A DNA stretch of 64,000 nt from Hyalangium gracile (lineage in GTDB: Bacteria > Myxococcota > Myxococcia > Myxococcales > Myxococcaceae), in the NCBI RefSeq assembly GCF_020103725.1, contig NZ_JAHXBG010000029.1, positions 82,753 through 146,752 on the forward strand, in the 5' to 3' direction. This document shows, one piece after another, positions 32,995 through 42,734 of this stretch. The notes under the pieces are model-generated. The model had not been told where the DNA came from. It saw only the letters and a list, made by a program, of their open reading frames with translations, and ran no database searches. Position 1 is the stretch's first letter, and each line of letters starts with the position of its first letter. A program made the position numbers and the translations under genes.

Positions 32995-35751
32995 GTGGAC
33001 CGGGCTGCGCGCGCCGCGCGGCCTGGGGGGAGGCGTTTCGTGTCTCTGGGTGTATTCGGCGGTATCGCCGCTGGTCTCGTCTTGTCAGTGACCGCGTCGG
33101 GTTCCTCGGCGGTCCAGTCTCCTCCTGCTCCTCCGGGCCCCGCTCGACCCGCCAGCTCGAAGCAGGCCTTCATCGCTCCCGAGCCGGGCTCCCCGGGGCG
33201 CTACCTCCTGGAGCAGCCCGGAGCCCGCGCGCTCTTCAACGAGTCAGGCGTCACGATGCGCCTGACCGCTCCGGAGCGCCCCGCCCGCGAGCTGCGCTGG
33301 GGACTGGCGGGAGCACGAGCCGTGATGCCCCAGCCGCTGCAGCCGCGCGAGGCCCGCCTCCACCAGCTCGTGGGGCAGAAAGAGAGCTGGAGGCAGGATC
33401 TGCCCACGTGGGCTGCCCTCTACTACCCGGGCGTGGCGCCCGGGGTGGACCTCTGGATGGAGGCTCGGGACGAAGGGGTCGCCTACAGCCTTCGCGCCGA
33501 GCATGGCGCGGACCTGCGTCAGGTGAGGCTCGAGTGGCGCGGCGCCCAGGCACTCCGGGTGGCCGACGGCGGACGCGCGCTGGAGGTGGAGCTGGCCGAC
33601 GGCACCCTTCGCGAGGAGGGACTGCGCTGCGGGCAGGAGGGCGCGGCGGGCAAGTCGCTCGAGCTGCCCTGCCGCTACCGCGAGGCGCGCCTCAAGGGGC
33701 CGGACCTGTGGGAGTACGTCATCGAAGTGGACGTGAAGGAGCCCCGTGCCCCGGCCTGGGTCGATCCGGTCATCCGGTGGAACACCTTCGTGGGCCTGGG
33801 AGGCAACGACTCGCTCAACGGAATCACGATCCTCGAGCCTGGTGGATGGGTCTTCTCCGTCGGCGCCAGTGGTAGCGGGACCGGGCCAGCGGTGCCCTCC
33901 GCTGGTACCGGCTTGGACCAGCGTGGGAGCAACTCGGATGTGGTCGTCAGCCGGAATGACGGCACCGGCACCCTGATCTGGAGGGCGGTCTTCGGCGGCA
34001 GCGGGAACGACGTCGCCAAGGTGTTCGTCATCGGCGAGAACAGCTTCGTCTATGTGGCAGGTACCACCGGCTCGCTCGACTTCCCGCTGGCGCCGGGGTC
34101 CATGGCCGCCAACGGCGCCACGGACGGCTTCATTGCCCGCATGGCGTCGAACGGCAGCGGCTTCAGCTGGGTCCGGCGCGTGGGAGGACCGGGTGACGAG
34201 GACATCCACTCCCTGGTCCTCGGGCAGGACAAGAAGCTGTACGCCGTGGGCTCGTCCACTTCGTCTCGGATGCCCGGATGGGACGGCGGCGTATCGCTGG
34301 GGCAGCGGGACTTCTTCGTGAGCCGGCTCGATGCCATCTCCGGCGATCTGGAGAGGACCCTGGTCCTCAGCGGCAGCGGCCACGAGGAAGCCCTGTCCAT
34401 CGCGAGGGATCCGCAGGCCACTTCGGGCGCAATCCTGTACGTCACCGGCTACACCGAGTCAGCGAACTTTCCCCTGTCCGGGGCCGTCGTCGGCCCCGCG
34501 GATCTCGACGGTGGGCGGGAGGCCGTGGTGCTCCGGCTGAACCAGGATCTCGTCACCCCCACCTGGTGGACCTTCCTCGGCGGCCATGGCCAGGACCAGG
34601 GCAACGCCATCCTGTATCAGGGGAGCCCTTCCCGCGTCATCGTCGTGGGCACGACCGGCTCCAGCGACTTCCCCCTGCCCAACGCGCCCACCGGCAACCC
34701 GTTCGGGGTGAATGCGTTCGCGGCCGGCTTCAATCCCTCGACGGGCCAGAGGACGTTCGCCCTGGCGACAGGAGGCGCCGGGGATGACGAGGGGTTCGCC
34801 GTCGCGGCGGGCACCTTCGATACCTTCTACATCGGCGGGAGAACCACCTCGCGAGATCTCCCTACCTCGTTGGGATTCGACAAGGAGAGCAGCGGCACCA
34901 CCGAGGGGTTCGTCCTGCGGATGGCTCCGGATGCCGGGAGCTTCTTTCCCGAGTGGGGCACCTACGTCGGTGGCGCCCTGCAGGACGAGGTGAGGGCGCT
35001 GGCCTCGGGCGAGGGAAACGAGCTGCTCATCGGCGGGGCGACGCGCTCGGGGGACATGTTGGACAACCTGTCACCGGTGGGTGAGGACCTCTCCTACTCG
35101 TTCCAGGACGACATGTTCCTCATCTCGCTCGAGGCCACCGACCTCACGCCTCCCGTGGGCCAGGTCAACGACGGCACCTCCGGGGACGTGGACACGCAGG
35201 AGACGAACCTGGCGCTGACGGCCCACTGGCTCTTCACGGACCACGAGACGGGCCTCCGGGACTACGAGTTCGGCGCGGGCACCGTGCCTGGATGCACCGA
35301 CACCGTCCCCTTCCGCCTCATGAATCGGGCCCTGTCCATCTCGCTGGATAGCACCCAGCCGGGCTTCCGCCCCCTCGTTCCCGGCACGTGGTACTTCGCC
35401 ACCGTCCGCGCGACGAACAACGAGGGGCTGACCACCACCCTCTCCTCGGATGGCTTCTTCGTGCTGTCGGATGGGGGGCCTGCCGTCCTTCCCCCGAAGC
35501 CTCTGCCCGGAACTCCCTGCCCCGGTGGGCAGCCGGACGGGGGAGCGCTGGATGGCGGGCTGCCCGACGGGGGACTTCCCGACGGCGGCGGGCTGCTGCC
35601 GGATGGAGGCTCCCCTCCGGGCCCGGACGAGGAGGACGGCGCGCGATCTCCGCTGGGCTGGGGCTGCGGGGCGACCGGTGGGCCCACGGCGGTGGTGCTG
35701 CTGATGCTCGTGGCGCTCGGGCTGTGGGGCTCGCGCCGCCGGGCCCGCTGA
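32995..35751 (+). CDS. Cell-surface SBBP-repeat beta-propeller protein with MYXO-CTERM-like tail
   Basis: The 918-residue exported protein has a basic N-terminus and a signal peptide up to about residue 40. Residues 60-260 form the DUF7948-like region that usually precedes SBBP propellers (LYYPGVAPGVDLWMEARDEG). From residue 260 to 700 there are repeating blades of the type FGGSGNDVAKVFV / YVAGTTGSLDFPL. A Fn3-like segment follows, then an Asp-Gly-rich linker (PDGGLPDGG). The last 35 residues, with WGCGATGG, a hydrophobic helix and GSRRRAR, match the MYXO-CTERM sorting signal, in which the Cys is lipid-anchored after processing. The start is GTG 32995; a second GTG follows 15 codons later. 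Function is likely surface binding. Confidence 0.85.
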   Translation: MDRAARAARPGGRRFVSLGVFGGIAAGLVLSVTASGSSAVQSPPAPPGPARPASSKQAFIAPEPGSPGRYLLEQPGARALFNESGVTMRLTAPERPARELRWGLAGARAVMPQPLQPREARLHQLVGQKESWRQDLPTWAALYYPGVAPGVDLWMEARDEGVAYSLRAEHGADLRQVRLEWRGAQALRVADGGRALEVELADGTLREEGLRCGQEGAAGKSLELPCRYREARLKGPDLWEYVIEVDVKEPRAPAWVDPVIRWNTFVGLGGNDSLNGITILEPGGWVFSVGASGSGTGPAVPSAGTGLDQRGSNSDVVVSRNDGTGTLIWRAVFGGSGNDVAKVFVIGENSFVYVAGTTGSLDFPLAPGSMAANGATDGFIARMASNGSGFSWVRRVGGPGDEDIHSLVLGQDKKLYAVGSSTSSRMPGWDGGVSLGQRDFFVSRLDAISGDLERTLVLSGSGHEEALSIARDPQATSGAILYVTGYTESANFPLSGAVVGPADLDGGREAVVLRLNQDLVTPTWWTFLGGHGQDQGNAILYQGSPSRVIVVGTTGSSDFPLPNAPTGNPFGVNAFAAGFNPSTGQRTFALATGGAGDDEGFAVAAGTFDTFYIGGRTTSRDLPTSLGFDKESSGTTEGFVLRMAPDAGSFFPEWGTYVGGALQDEVRALASGEGNELLIGGATRSGDMLDNLSPVGEDLSYSFQDDMFLISLEATDLTPPVGQVNDGTSGDVDTQETNLALTAHWLFTDHETGLRDYEFGAGTVPGCTDTVPFRLMNRALSISLDSTQPGFRPLVPGTWYFATVRATNNEGLTTTLSSDGFFVLSDGGPAVLPPKPLPGTPCPGGQPDGGALDGGLPDGGLPDGGGLLPDGGSPPGPDEEDGARSPLGWGCGATGGPTAVVLLMLVALGLWGSRRRAR

Positions 35752-35770
35752 GCCATACCCCGCAAATGAA

Positions 35771-35799
35771 AACGGCTCGGCGGAGTCCGCCGAGCCGTT
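35771..35799 (-). terminator. Intrinsic terminator of the histone-like gene
   Basis: A 13-bp perfect stem (35771-35783 with 35787-35799, loop AGT). On the minus strand it is followed by TTTTCATTTG, a short T-run, and it lies 40 bp after the histone-like gene's stop. It may also stop transcription from the convergent propeller gene. Confidence 0.85.
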
Positions 35800-35839
35800 C
35801 ACGGGTATCAGAGGTAACTGATGCCCGCGTCGACCGCGC

Positions 35840-35992
35840 TTAGGCCGTCGGAGCCGGAGCAGCAGCAGCCTTCTTGCGGGAGGACGTCTTGCGCGCGGTC
35901 TTGCGCGCTCCGCCCTTCTTGGCCGCCGTCTTCTTCTTCGGCGCAGCAGCCTTCTTCGTCGTCTTCTTCGCGGTCTTCTTCTTCGCGGCCAT
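35840..35992 (-). CDS. Histone H1-like lysine/alanine-rich DNA-binding protein
   Basis: The 50-residue protein is almost entirely Lys, Ala, Thr and Arg with repeated KKTAKKTTKKAA blocks and a PAPTA end, like eukaryotic H1 tails and the bacterial Hc1/AlgP-type proteins. It is expected to be disordered and to bind and neutralise DNA in the nucleoid. ATG 35992 has a strong GGAGG site. The upstream region holds a near-consensus sigma-70 promoter and an 18-bp inverted repeat, and the gene ends in a good terminator, so it is a well-formed single-gene unit, probably strongly expressed. Confidence 0.85.
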   Translation of the reverse strand: MAAKKKTAKKTTKKAAAPKKKTAAKKGGARKTARKTSSRKKAAAAPAPTA

Positions 35993-36009
35993 GCAATCCC
36001 TCCGTTGAG

Positions 36010-36027
36010 TTGGGTGCCCGCACCCAA
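36010..36027. promoter_or_regulatory. Perfect inverted repeat in histone-like gene leader
   Basis: TTGGGTGC-CC-GCACCCAA is an 18-bp palindrome beginning 18 bp upstream of ATG 35992, downstream of the promoter. It could be an operator or a leader hairpin close to the ribosome-binding site. Confidence 0.5.
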
Positions 36028-36077
36028 TGGGGGTGGGGCCCTGCACTCGGACACAAGTGACTGAGTGCTTGACGTGA

Positions 36078-36106
36078 ATGGTAGAGGCGATAGTCGTGTG
36101 TGTCAA
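36078..36106 (-). promoter_or_regulatory. Sigma-70-type promoter of the histone-like gene
   Basis: On the minus strand TTGACA (36106-36101) and TACCAT (36083-36078) are 17 bp apart, with a perfect -35 and a 4/6 match at -10. Transcription would start near 36071, about 80 bp before the ATG. Confidence 0.7.
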
Positions 36107-36137
36107 CGCATGGTGACGTATTGCACTGCGTGGCGAG

Positions 36138-36263
36138 GGCCGATTTTTCGGCCTCCGCGCATTCAGGGACCGCTTCGGTGGCTCTTCGCCTACCTGCCGA
36201 GCGCTCTCCGAGGCCGAAAACTCGGCTCGGGAAGAGATCCGCGCGCGAGCCGAGAATTCGGCT
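36138..36263. repeat. Three copies of a GCCGA-N4-TCGGC hairpin in a 379-bp gene-free region
   Basis: The gap 35993-36371 has no gene other than the promoter parts already listed. It holds three similar stem-loops: GGCCGA-TTTT-TCGGCC (36138-36153), GCCGA-AAAC-TCGGC (36213-36226) and AGCCGA-GAAT-TCGGCT (36248-36263). The arms are the same and the four-base loops differ. They may be protein sites or transcript hairpins upstream of the GH1 gene. No T-runs follow. Confidence 0.55.
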
Positions 36264-36371
36264 CCGGAAGCGACACCGAGCCGTCACGCGCGAGTGTCCG
36301 ATGGCGCGCAGAGCGCTCGGCGCACGCCGCGCTTCCTCCCGTCGGAGCCGACATCTAGGGTGCCCCCCGCG

Positions 36372-37688
36372 ATGAGTGCCGACGAGAGGACGTTTCCCGA
36401 GGGCTTCACCTTCGGAGTCGCCACCTCCGCCTACCAGGTGGAGGGAGGCATCGAGAACGACTGGGCCGAGTGGGAGCGCGCCGGGAAGCTGAAGGAGCCG
36501 CACGTGCGCTGCGGCCGCGCGGTGGACCACTGGAATCGTTACGAAGAGGACTATGGGCTCGCCCTGGAGGCCGGGGCCTCGGCCTTCCGCGTCTCTCTGG
36601 AGTGGGCGCGCATCGAGCCTGGGCGCGGCCAGTTCGACGGAGCGGTGCTCGAGGCCTACCGCGAGCGGCTGCTGCGCATGAAGGCGCGGGGCCTGAGGCC
36701 CGTGGTGACGCTCCACCACTTCACCCACCCCACGTGGTTCCACCGGGAGACGCCCTGGCACACGCCGGCCAGCGTGGAGGCCTTCCGCGCCTACACCCGC
36801 GCGTGCGCGCCGCTGCTGAAGGGGCTGGATGCGCTGCTCATCACCCTCAACGAGCCCATGGTGGTGCTGCTCGGGGGGTACCTGCAGGGCCTGCTGCCGC
36901 CGGGCATCGCCGACGGGCCGAAGACGATGCAGGCGCTGGAGAACATGGTGCGCGCCCACGTGGCCGCGCGCGAGGAGTTGCAGGCGGTGCTGGGCAAGGT
37001 GGAGCTGGGCATCTCCCAGAACATGCTCTGCTTCGCGCCGGACCGGTGGTGGAACCCGCTGGACCGCGCCCTCGTGCGGCTGGGCGCCCACGCGTACAAC
37101 CATGCGTTCCACGAGGCGCTCGTCTCCGGGAAGCTGCGGGTGAACATGCCGGGCGTGGCCTCCACGCGGGTGGACATCCCCCAGGCGAAGGGCTCGTGCG
37201 AGTTCATCGGCGTCAACTACTACTCCCGTGCGCATCTGCGCTTCATCCCTCGCACGCCTTTCATCGAGTTCAAGTTCCGGGACAGACACGGCCGCGGCCT
37301 CACGGACATCGGCTGGGAGGACTACCCCGAGGGCTTCGGGCAGATCCTCCGCGAGGTGAAGCGCTACGGGCTGCCCGTCTGGGTGACCGAGAACGGCATC
37401 GATGACCGCGACGGCCAGCGACGGCCCCACTACATCCACTCGCACCTGGCGCAGGTGCTGGAGGCGCGCGCCCAGGGGGTGGACATCCGCGGCTACCTCT
37501 ACTGGAGCCTGCTGGACAACTTCGAGTGGCTGGAGGGCTGGGGCCCCCGCTTCGGGCTCTACCACGTGGACTTCGACACGCTGGAGCGCCGCCCCACCCC
37601 GGCCTGCGCGTACTTCCGCACCGTGGCCCAGGGCCGGCGGCTCGTCCCTCCCGAGCTGGCCTCGCCTCAGCCCAGCGCGGCCCGGTAG
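36372..37688 (+). CDS. Glycoside hydrolase family 1 beta-glucosidase
   Basis: The 438-residue GH1 enzyme has FPEGFTFGVATSAYQVEGG at the N-terminus, a TIM-barrel with TLNEP near residue 160 (acid/base Glu) and VTENGIDD near residue 340 (nucleophile Glu), and GYLYWSLLDNFEWLEGW near residue 375, the conserved aglycone/glucose-binding strip. Length is normal. No signal peptide, so it works in the cytoplasm on small beta-glucosides. ATG 36372 is chosen because it directly precedes the conserved start. Its last 22 bp overlap the 3' end of the convergent dus gene. Confidence 0.94.
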   Translation: MSADERTFPEGFTFGVATSAYQVEGGIENDWAEWERAGKLKEPHVRCGRAVDHWNRYEEDYGLALEAGASAFRVSLEWARIEPGRGQFDGAVLEAYRERLLRMKARGLRPVVTLHHFTHPTWFHRETPWHTPASVEAFRAYTRACAPLLKGLDALLITLNEPMVVLLGGYLQGLLPPGIADGPKTMQALENMVRAHVAAREELQAVLGKVELGISQNMLCFAPDRWWNPLDRALVRLGAHAYNHAFHEALVSGKLRVNMPGVASTRVDIPQAKGSCEFIGVNYYSRAHLRFIPRTPFIEFKFRDRHGRGLTDIGWEDYPEGFGQILREVKRYGLPVWVTENGIDDRDGQRRPHYIHSHLAQVLEARAQGVDIRGYLYWSLLDNFEWLEGWGPRFGLYHVDFDTLERRPTPACAYFRTVAQGRRLVPPELASPQPSAAR

Positions 37689-38680
37689 TCCACGTCCTGC
37701 TCCTCCGAGGGGCCTGTCAGGTCCACGCTCGCGGAGGCGAAGAAGCGGCGCGCGGCCTCCTCCACCGCCTCGGCGGAGTCCAGCGCGTTCACCTCCGAGC
37801 GGAAGAGGGCCGCGCCCCGCAGTCCGTGCGCGTACCAGGCCATGGGCTTGCGGAAGCTGCGCACCGCCCCGAGCTCATCTCCCACGAAGGCCACGTGCGC
37901 CCGGAAGTGGGCCAGCACGCCCTCGCAGCGCTCCTCGGGCGTGGGCGGCTCTCCGCCGGTAAGCTCGCGGAAGATCCATGGGTTGCCCAGCGCTCCACGG
38001 CCGATCATCACGAAGTCGCAGCCGGTGGTCTCCAGCATGCGGTGCGCGTCCTCGCGCGTCTTCACGTCCCCGTTGCCGATGATGGGCCGGTCCGGGAAGT
38101 GGCGCTTGAGGTCAGCAATGACTCCCCAGTCCGCCTTGCCCGAGTAGCCCTGCTCGCGGGTACGCGGGTGGATGGCGAGCGCCGCGCAGCCGGCCTCGAA
38201 CAGCTCGCCGGCCACGCGCAGGTAGTTGAGGCTCTTCGCGTCCCACCCCGAGCGAATCTTGCAGGTGACGGGCAGCCCGGTGGCCGCGCGAATCTGGCGG
38301 ACGATGTCCGCGGCGCGGGGCGGATCGCACAGCAGGCCGCTGCCGGCGCCGTTCTTCGTCACCTTCTTCACCGGGCAGCCCATGTTGATGTCGATGAGCT
38401 GGGCGCCGTACTCCTTGCCCACCACCGCGGCCCGGGCCATGGCCTCCGGGTCTCCTCCGAAGATCTGCAGCGAGTAGGGCCGCTCCACCTGAGGATCGAA
38501 CCGCAGGTACTTGAGGGTGCGCTGGTTGGTGCGCATCAGTCCCTGGGAGCTGACCAGCTCGGTGGGACACAGCGCCGCCCCCATCCGGAAGGCGATGACG
38601 CGGAAGGGCATCTCGCTCACCCCCGCCATGGGGGCCAGGATGTAGGGGTTGGGGAGGGTGTAAGGGCCGATCTGCAACAT
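37667..38680 (-). CDS. dusB: tRNA-dihydrouridine synthase (DusB-like)
   Basis: The 337-residue flavoenzyme reduces uridines in the tRNA D-loop. It starts with IGPYTLPNPYILAPMAGVSE (FMN site), has DINMGCPVKKVTKNGAGSGL near residue 97 with the catalytic Cys, TCKIRSGWD near residue 140, AIHPRTREQGYSG near residue 170 and GNGDVKTREDA near residue 200, followed by IGRGALGNPW. The C-terminal helical RNA-binding domain is complete. It overlaps the 3' end of the GH1 gene by 22 bp in a tail-to-tail fashion. The choice of DusB over other Dus types rests on the N-terminal sequence. Confidence 0.94.
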   Translation of the reverse strand: MLQIGPYTLPNPYILAPMAGVSEMPFRVIAFRMGAALCPTELVSSQGLMRTNQRTLKYLRFDPQVERPYSLQIFGGDPEAMARAAVVGKEYGAQLIDINMGCPVKKVTKNGAGSGLLCDPPRAADIVRQIRAATGLPVTCKIRSGWDAKSLNYLRVAGELFEAGCAALAIHPRTREQGYSGKADWGVIADLKRHFPDRPIIGNGDVKTREDAHRMLETTGCDFVMIGRGALGNPWIFRELTGGEPPTPEERCEGVLAHFRAHVAFVGDELGAVRSFRKPMAWYAHGLRGAALFRSEVNALDSAEAVEEAARRFFASASVDLTGPSEEQDVDYRAALG

Positions 38681-38772
38681 GAGCGGTGGGGAACCTAGCG
38701 GATTGGTTGCCACAGAGCAGTGCCCAAGCAATGGTCTGCACGCGCACACCCCAACGGTTAAGGTGGTAGCCA

Positions 38773-40152
38773 ATGTTCCGCTTTCGCCTGGGGAGCATCC
38801 CCGTCGAAGTCCAGGCCAGTCACCTGCTCGTGTCGGCGGCGATTGCCCTGACGTTCACGCCCACCGGCCGACCCGGCATCACCGGGACCATGGGCTTCAA
38901 CGTCGTCTCGTGGATGCTCATCGTCTTCGTCTCCGTGCTCGTCCACGAATTGGGCCACGCCGTGGCCAGCCGGGCGTTCGGCTACCAGCCGAGCATCACC
39001 CTGGCCTGGATGGGAGGGCACACCCTGCCCAACGCACCGGGCCCCATCCCCTGGCACCGTGACGTGCTGCTGACCCTGGCGGGGCCCGTCTTCGGGCTGC
39101 TGCTGGGGCTGGCGTGCTGGGTGGGCAGCCTCCTGGTGGGGGACCGCTCCGAGGTGCTCGACTACCTGCTGAGCGTGGGGGCCATCGCCAACTTCTTCTG
39201 GGCCGGGCTCAACCTGCTGCCGGTGCTACCCCTGGATGGAGGGCGCATCGTCAGCGTGCTGGCGGTGCGGCTGTTCAAGCACCGGGGCTTCGTGGCGGCG
39301 CAGGTGCTGGCCCTGCTCATCTGCCTGGGCATGGTGGCCTGGGGCATCCGCCAGCGCGCGCCCTTCCTCACCTTGTTCTTCGCCATGTTCGGCTTCCAGG
39401 CCGTGCGCGCCATCTCCGAGGCGATGAAGCGGCCCGCCCCGCTGGGAGAGGCGGAGACGGCCGTCGCGCGCACCCTCCAGGAGGCCCACGAGGCGATGTC
39501 GAAGAACGAGCTCTCGGAGGCACGGCGGCTGGCCTCCTCCGCGCTCGACAACGGCACCGCGCTCACCCCGGACCTGGCCAGCCGCGCCCACTATCTGCTC
39601 GGGTGGGTGGCCCTCAAGGAAGGCCAGGGCCGCATGGCGCTGGACCACTTCTCCCAGGTGCAGCGCCAGCCGGTGGAGACGCACGCGCTGGCCGCCGCCT
39701 TCTCGTTGGTGGGCGACGAGGCGCGCGCCCTGCCCCTGTGGGAGATGGCCTGGCGCGACACGGGCGATCGCACGGTCATGCACGAGTACGCCGGCAGCCT
39801 CATCCGCTCGGGGAAGGAGGCCCAGGCGCTGCGGCTGCCCGGGGTGGATGCCGCCGCGGCCTTCTCCTGTGCCGAGCGCGTGCTGTTCATCCGCGGCGCC
39901 TACTCCGAGGCCGCGGCCATGGGCGAGGCGGCGCTGACCCATGTCCCCAACCCGACGATTGCCTATGACGCGGCGTGTGCATTCGCTCGTGCACGGAATG
40001 TCACGGATGCGGTGCGCATGCTGCACCGCGCCAGGGAGCTGGGATTCCGGGATGGGGCCTATGCCGCCTCGGACGAGGACCTGGCGCCGCTCCATGGCCA
40101 CCCCGCCTTCGAGGCGTGGCTGACGGATCTTCGCCAATCTGCGTCCTCCTGA
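38773..40152 (+). CDS. Site-2-type (M50) membrane metalloprotease with C-terminal TPR-like region
   Basis: The 459-residue protein has VLVHELGHAVASRAFGY near residue 57 (zinc helix HExxH) in a transmembrane segment and LLPVLPLDGGRIVSVL near residue 152, the second S2P motif with the metal-binding Asp. About six membrane segments lie within residues 15-215. The following 240 residues are soluble, Ala-rich, helical repeats of the TPR type (ARRLASSALDNGTALTPDLA, LLGWVALKEGQGRMALDHF). Site-2 proteases cleave membrane-embedded substrates; the TPR part may choose or present them. A GGTGG site precedes ATG 38773. No dedicated substrate, for example an anti-sigma factor, is adjacent. Confidence 0.9.
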   Translation: MFRFRLGSIPVEVQASHLLVSAAIALTFTPTGRPGITGTMGFNVVSWMLIVFVSVLVHELGHAVASRAFGYQPSITLAWMGGHTLPNAPGPIPWHRDVLLTLAGPVFGLLLGLACWVGSLLVGDRSEVLDYLLSVGAIANFFWAGLNLLPVLPLDGGRIVSVLAVRLFKHRGFVAAQVLALLICLGMVAWGIRQRAPFLTLFFAMFGFQAVRAISEAMKRPAPLGEAETAVARTLQEAHEAMSKNELSEARRLASSALDNGTALTPDLASRAHYLLGWVALKEGQGRMALDHFSQVQRQPVETHALAAAFSLVGDEARALPLWEMAWRDTGDRTVMHEYAGSLIRSGKEAQALRLPGVDAAAAFSCAERVLFIRGAYSEAAAMGEAALTHVPNPTIAYDAACAFARARNVTDAVRMLHRARELGFRDGAYAASDEDLAPLHGHPAFEAWLTDLRQSASS

Positions 40153-40237
40153 CAGAGCCATGACATAGGGGGGTGTTGATGGAGGGTGAGGCTGAGCACC
40201 TTCCCGCTCGGTCTGCATTCCGCCGAGGCACCCCTTC

Positions 40238-41239
<1,002 letters not shown>

Positions 41240-41305
41240 GGCCGCTTGCTCCCCAGAAAGGTCCGTGCCCCGAGGCCCTTGCCTCGGGATAAAGTGTAGG
41301 GACCT

Positions 41306-41926
41306 GTGTCACCCTCTTCGCTGAAACCCGAATCCGGCCTCCCGCGTACAGGAATGGCACCCGCGTCCAGTGACGCGGGAAGTTCCGACGAGGAGTTGAT
41401 GGCCAGGTTCTGCCAGGGTGAGGCGACGGCGTTCGATGCGCTCTTCCAGCGCTACTCGCGCCCTGTCCACGGCTACCTCACCCGGCTGACGGGCAGTGCC
41501 TCGGCGGCCGAGGACCTGGTGCAGCTCACCTTCCTGTCCCTGGTGCGAGCGCGTGGGCGCTTCCAGGCGGGCGCGCGGGTGAAGCCGTGGCTGTACGCCA
41601 TCGCCACCAACGCCGCGAGGGACCACCAGCGCCGCACCCGGCGGCCGGAGGAGCTCACCGACGAGGGCGAGCTGCCGGTGACGGTGGCGGCGGAGACGGC
41701 CGGCCCGCGGGACATGGGGCTGGAGCGCACGGTGCAGCGGGCCCTGGAGATGCTGCCCGAGGGCCAGCGCATCCCCATCGTCATGCACCGCTTCGAGGGG
41801 ATGAGCTTCGCGGAGATCGCCGAGGCGATGGGCCTGACGGAGTCCGCGGTGAAGGTGCGCGCCCACCGAGGGTACGCGCGGCTGCGCGAGCTGCTGGCCG
41901 GGCTGAAGGAGGAGGCGAGCCAATGA
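41306..41926 (+). CDS. ECF RNA polymerase sigma factor
   Basis: The 206-residue sigma factor has region 2 near residues 30-100 (FDALFQRYSRPVHGYLTRL, AEDLVQLTFLSLVRARGRF, WLYAIATNAARDHQR) and region 4 near residues 140-195 (MLPEGQRIPIVMHRFEGMS, EIAEAMGLTESAVKVRAHRG). The frame starts at GTG 41306; ATG 41354 is an alternative that would still leave region 2 intact. Its TGA overlaps the ATG of the anti-sigma gene (ATGA at 41923-41926), so the two are translationally coupled and the downstream protein is its likely inhibitor. Confidence 0.93.
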   Translation: MSPSSLKPESGLPRTGMAPASSDAGSSDEELMARFCQGEATAFDALFQRYSRPVHGYLTRLTGSASAAEDLVQLTFLSLVRARGRFQAGARVKPWLYAIATNAARDHQRRTRRPEELTDEGELPVTVAAETAGPRDMGLERTVQRALEMLPEGQRIPIVMHRFEGMSFAEIAEAMGLTESAVKVRAHRGYARLRELLAGLKEEASQ

Positions 41927-42702
41927 CGCCCGAGTGCGAGCGCGTGATGGATTCCCTGGGACAGCCCCTGCCGCCGGAGCTGGCCGCGCATGCCGCCTCG
42001 TGCGAGGACTGCCGCGCCCTCACCTCCGGCTTCGGGGCGCTCGAGGCGCTGCCGCCCGTGGCCCCCCCCAAGTCCACACCGGGCCTGGAGGCCGCGCGCG
42101 CGCGGACGCTGGAGGAGCTGGCCACCCAGCCCGTGGCAAAGCCGTGGTGGCGCGAGCTGCTGGCGCTGCTGGTGGCCTACCTCGTGGTGATGGTGGGAGG
42201 CCTGTTCACCCTGGGCCGCTCGGGCCTGGTGGCCAACACGGCCTCTCCGGCCGTCATCGCCGTGCTGGCGCTCCTCATCCTCGCGCTGGTGGGCGGCGGC
42301 GCGTACATCTCCCTGGCTCCGGCGCGGCGCGGCTTGCCCTGGGCGTGGGTGGCCGGGGGCGCGGCGATGGTGTCGCTCCTCCTGGTGGTGGGCGGCTCGG
42401 GCATCGCCTCGGCGCGCGGCTTCCTCGCGGGGGTGATGGGGTGCCTCACCACCGAGGTGGTGCTGTCCATTCCGCCGCTGGCGCTGGCGCTCGTGCTGCT
42501 GTGCCGCTCCGCCTTCCAGCCCGTGCGCGCCATCGCCGCGGGGCTGTCCGCGGGCGGCGTGAGCCTCTTCGTCCTGCACCTGCACTGCGCGGATGGGACG
42601 ACCGGGCACCTGATGCTGGGCCACCTGGTGCCGTGGCTCCTGCTGGCCGGGGTGGCGCTCTTCCTGCGCGCGCGCCTGCCCACGCGCAGCTACGCCCCGT
42701 GA
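41923..42702 (+). CDS. Anti-sigma factor: zinc-binding N-terminus plus six-helix membrane domain (NrsF-like)
   Basis: The 259-residue protein has the short zinc anti-sigma motif HAASCEDC (His23, Cys27, Cys30) near the N-terminus, then about 50 soluble residues and six hydrophobic segments from residue 80 to the end. The mix of a ZAS-type motif with a DUF1109/NrsF-like membrane part is less common than either alone. It is coupled to the ECF gene by a 4-bp overlap, so it most likely holds that sigma factor at the membrane until a signal arrives. The Cys pair makes a redox or metal trigger possible (inference). Confidence 0.85.
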   Translation: MTPECERVMDSLGQPLPPELAAHAASCEDCRALTSGFGALEALPPVAPPKSTPGLEAARARTLEELATQPVAKPWWRELLALLVAYLVVMVGGLFTLGRSGLVANTASPAVIAVLALLILALVGGGAYISLAPARRGLPWAWVAGGAAMVSLLLVVGGSGIASARGFLAGVMGCLTTEVVLSIPPLALALVLLCRSAFQPVRAIAAGLSAGGVSLFVLHLHCADGTTGHLMLGHLVPWLLLAGVALFLRARLPTRSYAP

Positions 42703-42734
42703 GCGGCGGCGGAGCTGGCCTCGCGGTGAAAAAT

